Below, in pieces: positions 35,626 to 47,311 of a DNA stretch of 64,000 bases. The translations under genes and the position numbers were made by a program. Below the pieces are notes generated by a model. The model saw only the letters and a list, made by a program, of their open reading frames with translations, did not search any database and was not told the DNA's origin. Location of the stretch: contig JABELC010000001.1 of the NCBI GenBank assembly GCA_028455995.1, forward strand, positions 2,096,501 to 2,160,500. Direction: 5' to 3'. Each line of letters opens with the position of its first letter. Positions within the stretch are counted from its first letter, which is position 1. Source of the stretch: Scleromitrula shiraiana. Lineage: Eukaryota; Ascomycota; Leotiomycetes; Helotiales; Sclerotiniaceae.

Positions 35626-36501
35626 TTATGCGTCACAGGTGTCATCATCTGCGGCAGCAGAGGTAACGGCAGCAGGAGCAGCAGTAGTGGTGCTTGAAAC
35701 CTTGACGCTGGTTGCCAAAGTGGTTGGGAGAGCGGCGAAAGAAGTGGTGATGGGGGCAGAGCTTGGAGCAGCTGCGGAAGAAGCAACAGCAGAGGCGACG
35801 GAGCTAACAACAACAGCGGAGCTGCTTGAGCTGGAGGCGACGACGGCGGAGGAGGTAGCTAAAACAGCAGAGGTTGCGGAAGAGGCAACTGCGGAAGATG
35901 AAGATCCAGATGATGCTCCGGAACCGCTAACGACGAAATCGACACAAGACTCATAGGTTTGGTCGATTGAACGTGCGTCCCACCAATGTTGGATAACACA
36001 TTCACCACCAGTGGTACATTTGTCGCCCAAGTCAGATGGGATGGTGATTGAGAAAGAGGTCTCATTGGCGGGGATGGTGGTGGCAGTAGAGGCGTAAACA
36101 TCCCAGTACATCAATTGAGCGAGGATAGTGTTGGTGGCAGTTTCAACGATCGAAACATTGGCAGTTCCAGTGTGAGGAGCAGCGATGTTGAAAGTCATTG
36201 GCACAACTTGTCCAGCGGTGTATGTTTGCAAGAGAGCGGTGTTATCGGCATATTTGTAACCCTTGCATTGCCAGATGTTACAAGCGGTAGCATTGTAATC
36301 AGATTGGGAGGCAGCGACTTGAAGCATTCCTTGAATGTTTCCATTGTGATCGGATGCTTGGTTAATCTCGACTTGGTCACCGCAAGCGGCCCCCATAGCG
36401 GTACCTGGGATACGTGGGCTAGGAGTGAGAATGGAACCGTGGGCGGAAACGGTGCTGATGAGGCCGGCGGCCGAGAGAAGGATTGCCGATGTGTATTGCA
36501 T
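35626..36501 (-). CDS. Secreted LPMO-like (chitin-binding type-4) protein with Ser/Ala-rich tail
   Basis: A single exon of 291 aa. Residues 1-20 are a signal peptide ending in VSA, so cleavage would expose His21 (HGSILTPSPR) as the mature N-terminus, as copper LPMOs require. A second candidate copper ligand is His110 in IAAPHTGTANVS. The conserved QHWWDARSIDQTYESCVDF block (about 171-189) holds likely core aromatic residues and a Cys. The 170-residue domain resembles the fungal secreted family annotated as chitin-binding type-4. It lacks the features I associate with AA11. A Ser/Ala/Val-rich tail of about 100 residues follows, ending DDDTCDA without the hydrophobic end of a GPI signal, so the protein is probably released. 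Enzyme activity is inferred only. Related surface proteins without proven LPMO activity exist. Confidence 0.72.
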   Translation of the reverse strand: MQYTSAILLSAAGLISTVSAHGSILTPSPRIPGTAMGAACGDQVEINQASDHNGNIQGMLQVAASQSDYNATACNIWQCKGYKYADNTALLQTYTAGQVVPMTFNIAAPHTGTANVSIVETATNTILAQLMYWDVYASTATTIPANETSFSITIPSDLGDKCTTGGECVIQHWWDARSIDQTYESCVDFVVSGSGASSGSSSSAVASSATSAVLATSSAVVASSSSSSAVVVSSVASAVASSAAAPSSAPITTSFAALPTTLATSVKVSSTTTAAPAAVTSAAADDDTCDA

Positions 36502-37365
36502 TTTGATTGATTTATTTGATCAAAAAAGATTCAAGATAGATGTGAAAAGATTGATTGATTTGTAATTTAACGATGACGCACTGAAATGTACCAGAACTAG
36601 CTGGATGAATGAATGTATAAATTTAATTTGTGAATGAATGTGTGAGGCGACTGAAGCACCGAAAAAGAATGATTGAACGAAGAAAGTAAGAATGGTATTG
36701 ATATCAAAGACGAACGAGAGAAGAAACTTTTCAACTCTCCACGGGAAGGAAACATACTTATGTGATTCAGGAGCTCTTCCATTTTGTTTAATCAGAACCT
36801 TGGAAGTGAAAGAATGTTTGGGTGGACCTTTTCAATGCGTTTTTCACAGATTGAGGATGGGTCTTCAATCCTGTTCATCTCATGGGGGCCATAAGAAGAA
36901 AAGTAACGGTACCTGGGTCCCAGAAGAGGAAAAATTATTGACGCCGAGGTCGATAATCGAGATGCAAATAGATTGCATTTGCTTTGGGTAGATCCGCTCC
37001 CTGTCAAAAAAAAGAAGGGGTAAAAGGAGGTAGGTAGCAAGTTATTGGTTAGATAAAAGGGGAAAAGCGACTCGCCCGATATTCCGAGTGGATGAATATT
37101 AGATAGATCTCGACAGATGGAATTGAAATACTAGTAGAGGTGGAACCTTTGGCGGGAAACGGTCAAGTCAAGCCAATTAATATATATATATTAATATATT
37201 CTTCGTTTCATTATTATTAGAATTATAATTAAGAATTAAGAATTGTGGTTCAAGAAGAGGTTTATTATATTAATTGGTTTGTGCTAGGTTATTCGGGTTG
37301 GAACCAAAAATAAGATGAGACCGAGCAAGGGAAAGAGCTGAGGAGTGAGTACTCGGTAGTGGTGG

Positions 37366-37396
37366 CATACATACATACATACATACATACATACAT
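37366..37396. repeat. (CATA)n microsatellite
   Basis: About seven and a half uninterrupted CATA units. Confidence 0.95.
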
Positions 37397-37437
37397 CACA
37401 CTAATAACATTGTATAGAAAATGTACTGATCTGTGTA

Positions 37438-37504
37438 ATGAATTTATATGAATTTATATGAATTTATATGAATTTATATGAATTTATATGAATTTATATG
37501 AATT
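37438..37504. repeat. Perfect 10-bp tandem repeat, six to seven copies
   Basis: AATTTATATG is repeated six times exactly at 37441-37500, with partial units at each side. Confidence 0.97.
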
Positions 37505-39109
37505 CTACTCGAGTATATGCAATTGTATAACTAACAGATTCCCAAGTTATTATCTCACAACCAACGAGTCATCAAATATTCCCGATCTTTATAATATCTA
37601 TCTCATCAAGACTCAAGATTTAAAGATTGAAAGGTTTAAAGGTTTGGTACTCCTAGAGAAGCATGGCCGTCCTTGCTGAGGATCTAGTGGATCTCAAATC
37701 TGGATCAGAAAGTGCTTATCTTCCAATCCTACCAATTTAGTCGTCATATTTAGTCGTCATATTTAATAAACGTCATTTCCAAATTCATGAACCACCTCGA
37801 AATACGAAACTTATGTTCGTTATTCATTTTCTTTAGGGATTTCGTGAAAATAAAAGACAGTTCATGTCGATAATTAAGAAATATTTCTTATTGATGTTAA
37901 GATTGATTTTCCTTACCAGCTACCAGGATATCTCCGTGCCAGAACCCAAAAAAGACAATCTACACAAATTAGCAATGAATATCTTTTGTTTCAAAAGTAA
38001 GGGATAAATACAAAAAGAAAGGTTCAGGGAGGCATTCGATATCAAGTCTCAAATCAAACAATTCAATTTATAGCCTTCCCATTGCACTATGATGTAGATC
38101 CAACAAATGTTCAATTCAGCAGCCTATTGAAGTCTTTTTGCACCTGCATCTAAATGTTCTCATAGACCATGAAAAAATATCCTTAATTACATCGACATGG
38201 ATCACTAAGTTTCGTGCTTCATGATGGGCAACGACTGGTTTGGTCACTCGAACAAACGCTTCAGATCGTTTATATATGATAAAAGAATTTTCATAAAATG
38301 GGCCAAAAGTTTTAGCACTGCTAAGAAATGATTCCTCCAAAATCTGAGGTAAATAATCCAAGGAACCGCAGATGAAGCACATATCGTCAACTCAAATAAT
38401 TCTGCCCATCTTATGGGAAACACTTGTCATTACTAATTCAGTACTGAAAGTTACTCAGAGATCAGATTAGATTTGCCAGGGGGAAGAAATACAAGAGATC
38501 CTCGGTTTTCCATCTTCTCGGTCATCTCAGCCTTCAACATCGTCAGTGCTATATGAGGTGGTAGAGCTCCGGCTGATAATTGTATGAGAGCTTTCGACAT
38601 TACCATTCTCTACACCTGAACCACCCAAAGCAAAAGCCATCTTCCCTTCGGCAGGCATCTTTTTGCGTGTTGAATTGAAGCCTAACTGGTTGCAGCAAGC
38701 AAGCAAGCGTATTGAAAGGCTTGGGATGGGCGGTTGGTAGGATTCGCTTACCTAAGGTGCCTGCATGCATGGAATTTCTTCTAGCAGGCCATCTAGATAT
38801 ATCTACCTGGAACTTCACCTTTAATCGATTGACACCCATACCAACCTGTAACAACGAATGACATTCAACAGCGTTAAGAAAATTAGTCCACCATCTCTGC
38901 ATGCTTCTACTACCTAACAACCTTGACATGAATCAATGCACAGACAGTGTAGAATTCTCATTATCTACCTAGGATAACTAGTTACGATATGGTTCTTAGT
39001 GTTCTCAGTGGATTCAATGGCGTGAAGCCTCCATACTACCCAAATACTATGTATTATTCCACCCTGGAGAATCAAGGTAAATAAATAACATACATAACCT
39101 CGAACAATC

Positions 39110-40235
39110 TTAGTTTGTGTTCTTTGAACGTGCCCGCCTATCAATTAGGCCATGCCTTCCCTCTAGTTCATGCTCCGAGTTATCATCCTTTCTTCTGTAG
39201 GTAAAAGGTTTAAGTGCTTTCTTAAACAACTTCGACATCTTCGCCGTATTGTCTTTTTTCTCCTTTTTCAGTTTCCACTCCACATTATTCTCTTGAACCC
39301 TCCTCAAAGCTTTGTCAAGTGCCCTAGCCCGCGGCACAAATCCGTCGTATTCTCCTACTCCATCGATACCTAATTTTCTTAGGTTCAAGTTTTCATTTGT
39401 GTATTCTCTGTTCATGTTGCAATAATATGCGTTGTTTGATCCGGTGTTATGTTGACCGTCTGCTTCGTTCTTGTTCTCCCGGTGCTCGTACTCTTCCATT
39501 GCACCTAGTTTATCTAATCCATACTCTGGCGTTCGATGTGGATCTCTGCGCTCTATCCCCATAGCATCATTATTCCTAAGAGAGGAATGAATTGGTGGAA
39601 TAGGAGGGGCACCTTCGGGCTGTGGTTGATGAACATGAGTCGAAGTCGATAGACCCGGAGAATGGCTACCGAAATTGAGAGGTTGAAGCTGGTGATCCAT
39701 GGTGGTAGATGTACACGATTGGTTGTGATGTGGTTTTTGTGATGAGCTGCTAGTAGCACGATAATCTGAGCTTCGACCTGCTTTGGTTTGTTGCATTTGG
39801 GAAATTGCAATATTCCCGATGTTACTAGGTTGATGATGAGATTTCAATGGTCTATGGACAGTTTGAATGAAGCTGAATATAGAAAAAAGTGGCAGAAGAA
39901 CAATTTGGTTCTCAATATATAACATTGGAAGTCAAGACTACTGGAGATAAGCTTTGAAGTTTACAGGACGTAGACTTTACGATATATTGAGCTTTGTGAT
40001 AGTTCAAAGAAGATTGAATGTAAAAATTCGATGTTATAACCGTAATCTTTATATAGAAACATTACATGTGAACAATATAACAGTGAATGATGAACGATTA
40101 ACAAATAAGATTGATTGGCCATCAATATCTACAGCAAATACAGCCACATACAAGATAGCTAGGCCAAAAAAAGTCATGTAGACTCCAGACGAAAACTTAC
40201 CGTTTAAGCAATAGATCTAAATCCTTGACAGGCAT
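39110..40235 (-). CDS. Uncharacterised protein, about 265 aa
   Basis: I do not recognise the family. Preferred model: exon 1 at 40235-40201 (MPVKDLDLLLKR) with donor GTAAGT, a 328-bp intron, and exon 2 at 39872-39110 after a pyrimidine-rich CTATATTCAG acceptor. The frames join exactly. The alternative is a single exon starting at the ATG at 39925, which adds a hydrophobic head (MLYIENQIVLLPLFSIFSF) that looks like translated intron. The protein is hydrophilic, with Ser/His/Pro-rich residues 30-110 and an acidic middle. The basic C-terminal half (ALRRVQENNVEWKLKKEKKD, then KLFKKALKPFTYRRKDD) may form an amphipathic helix or bind membrane or nucleic acid. No signal peptide or membrane segment remains in the preferred model. 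It diverges from the FAM32A gene, whose start is 785 bp away. Confidence 0.5.
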
Positions 40236-41019
40236 TCAGAAGAATTTAGGGCATTGGGTGCATTTTGAGACGACAGAGGAGGTAAACAAATTCTTGGAAG
40301 ATTTTTTTGAGGGGAGGCTAGAGTGAGAAGTGGATGGAAGACATAACTTCTTTTTGCTTGATTATTGCAGTTGAATCATGAGGGCAGAGAAGCTAGCGAA
40401 TTGAACACTTTGGAGTTGAACTCTTTATATATTTGCCAATTTGTATTTGATACACGACTCCAGCCTGTTCGGTTTTGATTTGAATTATAAGGATACACAG
40501 TGATAGATTAACTATATAATGCCCTGGGATGACTACATATGTAGTTTAAGATGAAGATGGCTGACTTCAGTTCATCTTATTTAGAATTCATTAGATGAGA
40601 ATAGGCTTCAAACAAGCAAATAGGTCAATGGGAAATGAGAAATTTTGGAACTTTCAGAAAAAAAAATGAAGATGAAGATTTAACCTTTGAATGACTCTGA
40701 TGTTAATTTAATGCTACTCAGTATTATCCAGCTCAGCAACAGCCGAAAATTCGTAGGACAGAGGTTGTCAGGAGTGACAGAAGATACTATAATTGATATA
40801 TAAATTTGAAGACGGTGCATGAATTAATACACCCCTTAGTGTACCTACCTAGGCCCGAGGTACCCCGTCACCCGCATACAACCATCGGCATAACATTATT
40901 CCGACGCAGACGCAGACCCAAGCTCATGTAATCCCCAATCTCAAGATTTGCAATCCCAAACCATCACCCATCAACCGTCTTCCCAAGAAAGAAACCAAAA
41001 GAAACAAAAAGAAACAAAC
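40236..41019. promoter_or_regulatory. Divergent promoter region
   Basis: The 784 bp between two divergent genes have no open frame of note. A TACCTAGG motif lies near 40847, about 170 bp before the FAM32A-like start. No specific binding site can be assigned. Confidence 0.35.
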
Positions 41020-41561
41020 ATGCCCAACGACTACACCTCCGCCGGGGGCGGTCTAAAACTCAAAGGCACCTCTTCCTCCTCCGGGGTCACAAAAAAGAAA
41101 AAGAAGAAGACGTCCAAGACTTCTGCTTCGTTGCAGGCTGCGCTTAAGGATTCCGATATCAATATCAATGATTCCGCATCCAAAATAACGGGAGAAGCGA
41201 GAGAAGAGAGGGAAAAGGACGAAGGGGAAGAGAGGGAGAGGGGCGGGAAAGGAGAGGAAGAAGACGATATAGAAAAATACAAACAACTCGAGCCCCTCGA
41301 TCAGGGTGGGAAGACAGAGGCAGAGAGGAGATATGAGGAGATGAGGCGGAGGAGGGTATGTATATTTCCTTTCCATTCCTTATCTCCCCATCTCTACATG
41401 ACATAGAAAGAAATACTAACACCAAAAAAAAAAATCAACAGCTAAACGACAGACTCCTCCGCGAAGGCGTAAAAACGCACAAAGAGCGCGTGGAGGAATT
41501 AAATCGCTACCTGAGTACGTTGAGCGAACATCATGATATGCCTAAGATTGGGCCTGGATAA
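41020..41561 (+). CDS. FAM32A-like nuclear protein (DUF1754)
   Basis: Exons 41020-41355 and 41442-41561 give 151 aa. The 86-bp intron has donor GTATGT, branch ATACTAAC and acceptor CAACAG. The first residues contain GGGLKLKG, followed by a Lys run (KKKKKK), matching the conserved start of FAM32A. A charged Glu/Arg-rich middle follows, then ERRYEEMRRRR, and the ending THKERVEELNRYLSTLSEHH plus DMPKIGPG is the family's signature C-terminus. In animals FAM32A is a spliceosome-associated protein that acts at the catalytic step. The fungal role is inferred. I chose the ATG at 41020 because the family sequence starts there. An upstream in-frame ATG at 40948 would add 24 residues of Gln/Lys-rich sequence typical of a leader. 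Confidence 0.9.
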
Positions 41562-42505
41562 GAGCAGAGCGATGATTGTGGGGTTGGGAATTGTTGTGTT
41601 TTTTTTTGGTTTTTGGGGTTTGCGATGGAGTATGGAATATGGATGGGATTGGCTGGGATAGGGTAGGATGGGAACGCGTTATTGGATTGTGAATTTTAAT
41701 GGAAAGATGGATGGACGAATATACATCATATCAGAAGGAGGACTTAATGCAGTGTTAATACGATGAATGTCCACCTAGCAGCATCATGAGCTTTGGGAGC
41801 TGCGAAGAGGATTCGATTATTATTATTTTTTTTTTTTTAATTTCGGCCTCTATCATCTATCTATCCCCATCGCCATCGCCATCGCCATCGCCATTGCCAT
41901 TGCCAGAATCGATTTCAGTTGCTATATTAAAATACGCATATGGAACCGGAACTTGAGATCGAATATGAATGAAATCTTGAGAGATTTCCCATATATATAT
42001 GTATATGAATTCCACCAGACAATATCAATTTATTTCAAATCGATAGTAATTCTCACATGTTTCCTCGATATTGTTAAAGCAGTCATTTGAATATGTACTT
42101 ATTGATATTATTGCCATCATTCCACACATAACTATCTAATACTTTTCGTCATCCTTAACAAATATACAATTATCATTCTCCTCCATAATATCAATATTCT
42201 CTTCTTGCACCAGTAATATGTTCCGTATTCCCTAAAAACCTAATCCCTCCAGAGCCAAATATATAGAGCAAAAAAGCAATAAGTACAGTGGTTGTATTCC
42301 AATCTTTTGCGCCAATCCAAAGTTTCCCCTTTTCATTTTTTCGAGAGAATGATAACTCGTGGAGTCATTACGGCCGTTATAAAGATAGACTGATAGTTAA
42401 ATAGAACGATTGACCGTAAAAACCGAAACCCCGATGCTACGCTATGCAAGTGTGTAAATTTCAAAAAATTCCCCAACCCATGTAATTTTTCCGTTTCGAT
42501 CAAAA
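41562..42505. other. Convergent intergenic region
   Basis: It contains the 3' ends of the FAM32A-like and GPI-protein genes, a T run at about 41826-41838 and a GCCATC hexamer repeat at 41869-41904. No gene is supported. Confidence 0.55.
41869..41904. repeat. (GCCATC)n hexanucleotide repeat
   Basis: About six units, of which the last two carry GCCATT. Confidence 0.9.
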
Positions 42506-44449
42506 TTATAATGCTCCAGCTACCATGATCCCAACAGCACCAAGAACCACGTTGAGTCCCAAACCATTCTTTCCTGCAGCATTGGTTTGTAATGATGCAC
42601 TTCCAGTAGCGGTGCCTGTACTGGTAACTGCTTCTGTAACGTCAGCAGGTACAACAGTAACTGCAGTTACTGTCGAGAGGGATCCGTTTGGAAGGGTGGT
42701 AGTAAAGACTTTGGTAGATGTGCTGCTTGTGCGCCTGGTTGTTGTACCGGTTGAAACCGTGATTCTAACTGAGGAAGAAGCTGTGGATTCACCCACGTCA
42801 GTTGATGTTGAAGTTATAATTATCGCAGAAGAAGTAACATAAGAGCTCGAAGAACTAGATGGCTCTGTAAGAGAACTGGAAAGTCCAGAAGGGACGGCTC
42901 CAGAGGCAGTGGCCTGAGAAGTGGATATCCCAGAAGAAATGGAAACCTCACTTGTAGAAGCTCCAGTAGATACAGGTACCAACGAGGTAGATATCCTGGA
43001 GACAGATGCAGAAGCTTCCGATTGAGAAGTGGTAGCTTGAGAAGAAGATACAGAGCTCTGAGACTGAGAAGAAGTAGAAATCGATCCTGAATCCGAGTTA
43101 AAGTCAAACCCAGAAAGAGACGAAAAAGTAGCATTGCCATAAGATTTCACAGAAGCACTAAGAGAACTTGAAATCGACGAGCTAGGAAATTTTAAGAGAG
43201 AACTGATAGAATTTGAAATCACCGAGCTGCCATGGTATCCAATTGAGGTGGAAACAGACATTAAGGCTGTAATGGTAGAGTCATGGTATCCAACAGAAGT
43301 AGAACCAAGACCATTGACTTCCGTAGAAGTATATCCAAGAGAAGAAATAGAACTAGAAATTAAAACATTAAGAGTTTTTACAGAAAAATTTGATATCGTC
43401 AAACTTGCGGATAAAGGGCCCGCCAACGACACAAATATGTTCGACTTTGTAGTGAGGGAATCCACATAAGTCGTAGTTAAAGGTTCATCAACAAGCAAAG
43501 TAGAAGAATTTGCAAAAGGAACACCAAGCAGAATGAACGCCAAAGAAGATTGCGATAAAAACTCGCTTTTAAACATACCCGAGGTTGTTGTTGGAGCTCT
43601 AGATTCCGATGTTTGGGAGGTAACTAGGACTACCTCCGAGGAAGTGGATCCATCACTTGTTACGACCCGAGTCGAAGAAGAAGCTGAAGTTTGCACAGCG
43701 GTTGTGCTTGGAGTTGTAGCAGGCGTAGATGTTGCTCGAGTGGTAGGAGTAGTGGCCACAGAAGTACTGGATTCTGAGGCTGAGGTAGTTGGAGCTTGAG
43801 TGGACGTTGGGGCCACTGAGGTTGGAGTCGTTGATGGAGTTGTGGATGATTCTGAAGTAGCAACAACACTACTAGCTGAGGTAGATGGTGTACTGGATGC
43901 CTCCGCAGTAGCTGTTGAATTTGAAGCTTGTCTCTTCACTAATTCAATCATGGCATTTGCCTGTGCTGCTTCAACCAAAGCATGTGCTATTGTAGGTTCC
44001 TCCCTATGAACGGCCTCCATAGCTTTCTTGTCCCCTTCGAATACACCATGTTGATATTTCTCCTTCATATGTTTATGTAAAACCTCGTGTAGCATACTAG
44101 GCTCGACAGTATCCAAAAGTTCACTGAATGCTTGCTGATCTTCGGCAGAGGGTGGCGCAACATTTTTGTGGCAACGATTCGTCGCAGCGGCGGAGACGAA
44201 TGTAATGGTGAGGATAGAGACTACCAAAAGAGTGAATAGGAAGTGGCGTAATGAAGGCATAGTTTTTGATTTTGGATTATCAATCGCTTCGATATCTTGT
44301 TTCTCGTTATCGTAGGAAGTATGGTTGCTTATGAAAGGAGTTGATGATTCGGTAGAGAGCTTTTGCTCAAGATGGTAGATCTTTTGATCATTATTAGTTG
44401 ATGAATTCATGATTATTTGACCAAAAATGAAGTTCAAAAATAAATTCAA
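42506..44449 (-). CDS. Ser/Thr-rich secreted GPI-type cell-wall protein
   Basis: The open frame is 647 codons. The likely start is the ATG at 44260 (584 aa), where MPSLRHFLFTLLVVSILTIT and FVSAA form a clean signal peptide. The upstream ATG at 44449 would place a hydrophilic stretch before it. After cleavage comes an 80-residue helical domain (AEDQQAFSELLDTVEPSMLH, HALVEAAQANAMIELVKRQ) that I do not recognise. More than 400 residues of Ser/Thr-rich, probably O-glycosylated, stalk follow. The end (TNAAGKNGLGLNVVLGAVGI then MVAGAL) is a plausible GPI signal. A donor-like GTATGT occurs in frame near 43578 at the border between Thr/Pro-rich and Ser-rich parts, so an unspliced in-frame intron is possible. 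The role is probably wall structure or adhesion. Confidence 0.68.
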   Translation of the reverse strand: MNLFLNFIFGQIIMNSSTNNDQKIYHLEQKLSTESSTPFISNHTSYDNEKQDIEAIDNPKSKTMPSLRHFLFTLLVVSILTITFVSAAATNRCHKNVAPPSAEDQQAFSELLDTVEPSMLHEVLHKHMKEKYQHGVFEGDKKAMEAVHREEPTIAHALVEAAQANAMIELVKRQASNSTATAEASSTPSTSASSVVATSESSTTPSTTPTSVAPTSTQAPTTSASESSTSVATTPTTRATSTPATTPSTTAVQTSASSSTRVVTSDGSTSSEVVLVTSQTSESRAPTTTSGMFKSEFLSQSSLAFILLGVPFANSSTLLVDEPLTTTYVDSLTTKSNIFVSLAGPLSASLTISNFSVKTLNVLISSSISSLGYTSTEVNGLGSTSVGYHDSTITALMSVSTSIGYHGSSVISNSISSLLKFPSSSISSSLSASVKSYGNATFSSLSGFDFNSDSGSISTSSQSQSSVSSSQATTSQSEASASVSRISTSLVPVSTGASTSEVSISSGISTSQATASGAVPSGLSSSLTEPSSSSSSYVTSSAIIITSTSTDVGESTASSSVRITVSTGTTTRRTSSTSTKVFTTTLPNGSLSTVTAVTVVPADVTEAVTSTGTATGSASLQTNAAGKNGLGLNVVLGAVGIMVAGAL

Positions 44450-46403
44450 GGGTTATGTTTCGAGAATTGAGAACGAATGTCAATGTAGATGAGGTATGAA
44501 GTTACAGGAATCGAGGTGTCAAAGCTGTAATACGACCCAAACGTTATAGAACGAATGAAAATATGTCACAGAATAGAAACGATGGATGATTTTAATGCAG
44601 AGAGAATATTTTGGAAATCAAACAATTGAATGTTTGGAACACAAAAAATTATGAGAATGTGAGTGAGAGTGAGGAAGAGAAAGAGAAAGAGAAAGAGGAA
44701 GGGGAAGAGAGAGAGGAAGAGCAGAGTAAGAGAAGAGAAGAGAGTAGAAGGTATTATCGCACTAGATAATAAATACTATATTATAACACTATACCCATGA
44801 ACTTTGGCCTTTCCTTTTATGTGGTGGTAAGGTGGCTGGGTTTTAGCTTATAAGCTTTTTTTGGGGGGGGGGGGGGTGAGGGGGGTTCAGAATTATTGAT
44901 GGGTATGAATGGGTATGGATAGGTATAGATAGGTATGGATGGGTATTATTATTATTATTATTCTTGGAAGTTGCTGCGGGAAGGGAAGTAATAAGTGTAA
45001 GTTGTGCGTAGGAAGGAAGTAAGTAAGTAAGTGTAAGTTGTGCGTAGTAAGGAAGGAAGGAAACTTGGAAGGGTGAAACGAGGTAAGAAGCATGGGGCAA
45101 TTCAAGTACATAATATTGAACCTTGAACCATTTGAATTTTGAAAGGAAAGGGAAGGAAAGGGAAGGGAAGAAGCTGTAAGAAGCTATAAGAAGCTATAAG
45201 AAGCTCTAAGAGTTCAAAAACTCAAGAAGAGGAAAAACTTTAACAAGGAGTGACATGTTATGTTCTCTTGGGAAATGTAAACAAATGCTCTCTCTCTCTC
45301 TCTCATTGAAACCTATGATACCGGTACAAGCAATCCAAGCAATCCGAATAAATGATGCAAATTGAATACGAATTGAATACGAATAGAAATGGGGATATCT
45401 TTCTTTCAGGTGGATGCGTACGAGAAACGAAAGTATTGTTTGAACATACCTGTGTTTCGCTTTGATACCTTCTCTACTCTCTTTCTCCGAGTAAAAGGAT
45501 AGGGTATCAATGAATATCGTGCCCGGTCAATGAATATCGTGCGTGGTATCACGGCAGTATGTAATAGTCGTAACTTGTAAGTTTGACCTGTGGGATTCTT
45601 CTAACTGAAGCAACCAAAAAGAAAATGAATGTCAAGAAATACAATACAGTATACAATATAGTAGTGAAGTATTTTGAAAGATAAAGAGAGAAGAGAGAAG
45701 AGAGAAGTGAGAAAAAGTGAGATGAAACGGAAAGAGAAGATCAACAGATTTAAGAGGAATCCAATATAGTTTTAACTAATTCTTAGATATCAGCCAATAT
45801 TTCCTAATTGTCATTTGTTCTACGTGAGGTTATCGCCAAATATGGTTCTAAAGTTTTCAGTTTCTTATTTCCTACGATTTCCTTCAAAAAAATATGAAGC
45901 TAAAGAGAAAAAGGTACTTGATTGATGCTTAAGGTATAGGTATATAATATATATAGATATATATATATATGCACATATGCATAGATTAGTTGCATTGACA
46001 AGAAGACTTATCGTTCAATCAATTGACTCGATCTTCTACTTTGTAAACATTTTTATGTGGTTTGACGTTAAGTACGGTAACGGATGAGAAAAAAACCCCT
46101 TGGAAGGAGTCACTAGTAGAGTACGAAGTAGTCAAATGGCAATCATTCCAAACTTCCATGCCAGGAACAGGTTATGAAAAATACGTAAGGTAGGTTATAA
46201 AAACTACTCAATACCAAATACAGCCATCGACGACGGCATGTATCTTAGATTGAAAGGTATCTTTTAACTTTGGGTTTAGCTTCTCTCTCTCTAGCTCCCA
46301 CTGTTACGTTTACAATGTATAGTCGATTCTTAAGGCTCTTGGGGGCCATACACTGGGAATGTCACTGTTATTTTCACCGAGCCCCATTGGAATACGAGAG
46401 AGA

Positions 46404-46450
46404 TCTTCTTCTTCTTCTTCTTCTTCTTCTTCTTCTTCTTCTTCTTCTTC
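46404..46450. repeat. (TTC)n microsatellite
   Basis: About 15 uninterrupted CTT/TTC units. Confidence 0.95.
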
Positions 46451-47250
46451 AAAACTTGAAACATATAAGATCCATGATATTATCAAATCATTTACAAAAA
46501 GATCTTCATATATGTAACCAAAGAATACCACCCTATATCGACCCATAAATAGCATCTCGAATTACTGTGCCGGTACGGTATCATACACAACACGATCCGT
46601 CTCATATCACAACCACCACACCCAATAGAATATACGATTCCAAGCCTTTCAACTAAGGAGCGGTGATCCCGAGGAAAATCAAAATTTATTAGTTCATACG
46701 CTTATTATTATTATTAATGAATGATCTTGGAACTTGGAACTTGGGACTTGGGACTTGGAACTTGTAAAGACATCTTAACTCTTGCCGAGCTGAAAATCAT
46801 TTATTTACATACTATCATGATGGTATTATGAGCCTGTGGCAAATAAATAGTCGAAAGAAATAATCGAAATAAATAATTGAAATAGCTAATCGAAATAACT
46901 AGTCGAACCAAATACAAATAAATCCATGAAAGAAAACGAATGAAAAACAATTTTAACTTTGACCCCTTCGGCGAGGCGAATATTCAACAACAATCGGATG
47001 GATATTTGATGTGTGGGTACTACTCCGTCCAAGCTACAGCTTTGATTTTCTCTATTTGCCGCCTCCATCTATGATCTTGAGGCTCGGGTTTGAAGGAAAT
47101 ATACACAGTCGTGACTGTATATCACCATCACCCCTCACCCAAGTTATATATTCCATACTATGCTATCCCATCTCATACCATACATACCATACATACCATT
47201 AGTAAACATCAACCCCAACATCAACAGCACATTACCACCTACCTACTGCA

Positions 47251-47260
47251 CATCATCATT

Positions 47261-47308
<48 letters not shown>

Positions 47309-47311
47309 AGC
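47251..47311. repeat. Compound (CAT)n(CAG)n microsatellite
   Basis: CAT/ATC units with one interruption run to about 47296 and pass directly into five AGC units. Confidence 0.93.

Larger units (their letters stand above)
36502..39109. other. Intergenic region with repeats
   Basis: No supportable gene in 2.6 kb. It holds the LPMO-like promoter, a possible diverged copy of the 29.7-kb repeat (about 37050-37300, with CGCCCGATATTCCG and GAGGTTTATTATATTAAT), an ACAT repeat, and a 10-bp tandem repeat. Minus-strand open frames at 38116-38382 and 38600-38929 show no family features. Confidence 0.5.
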
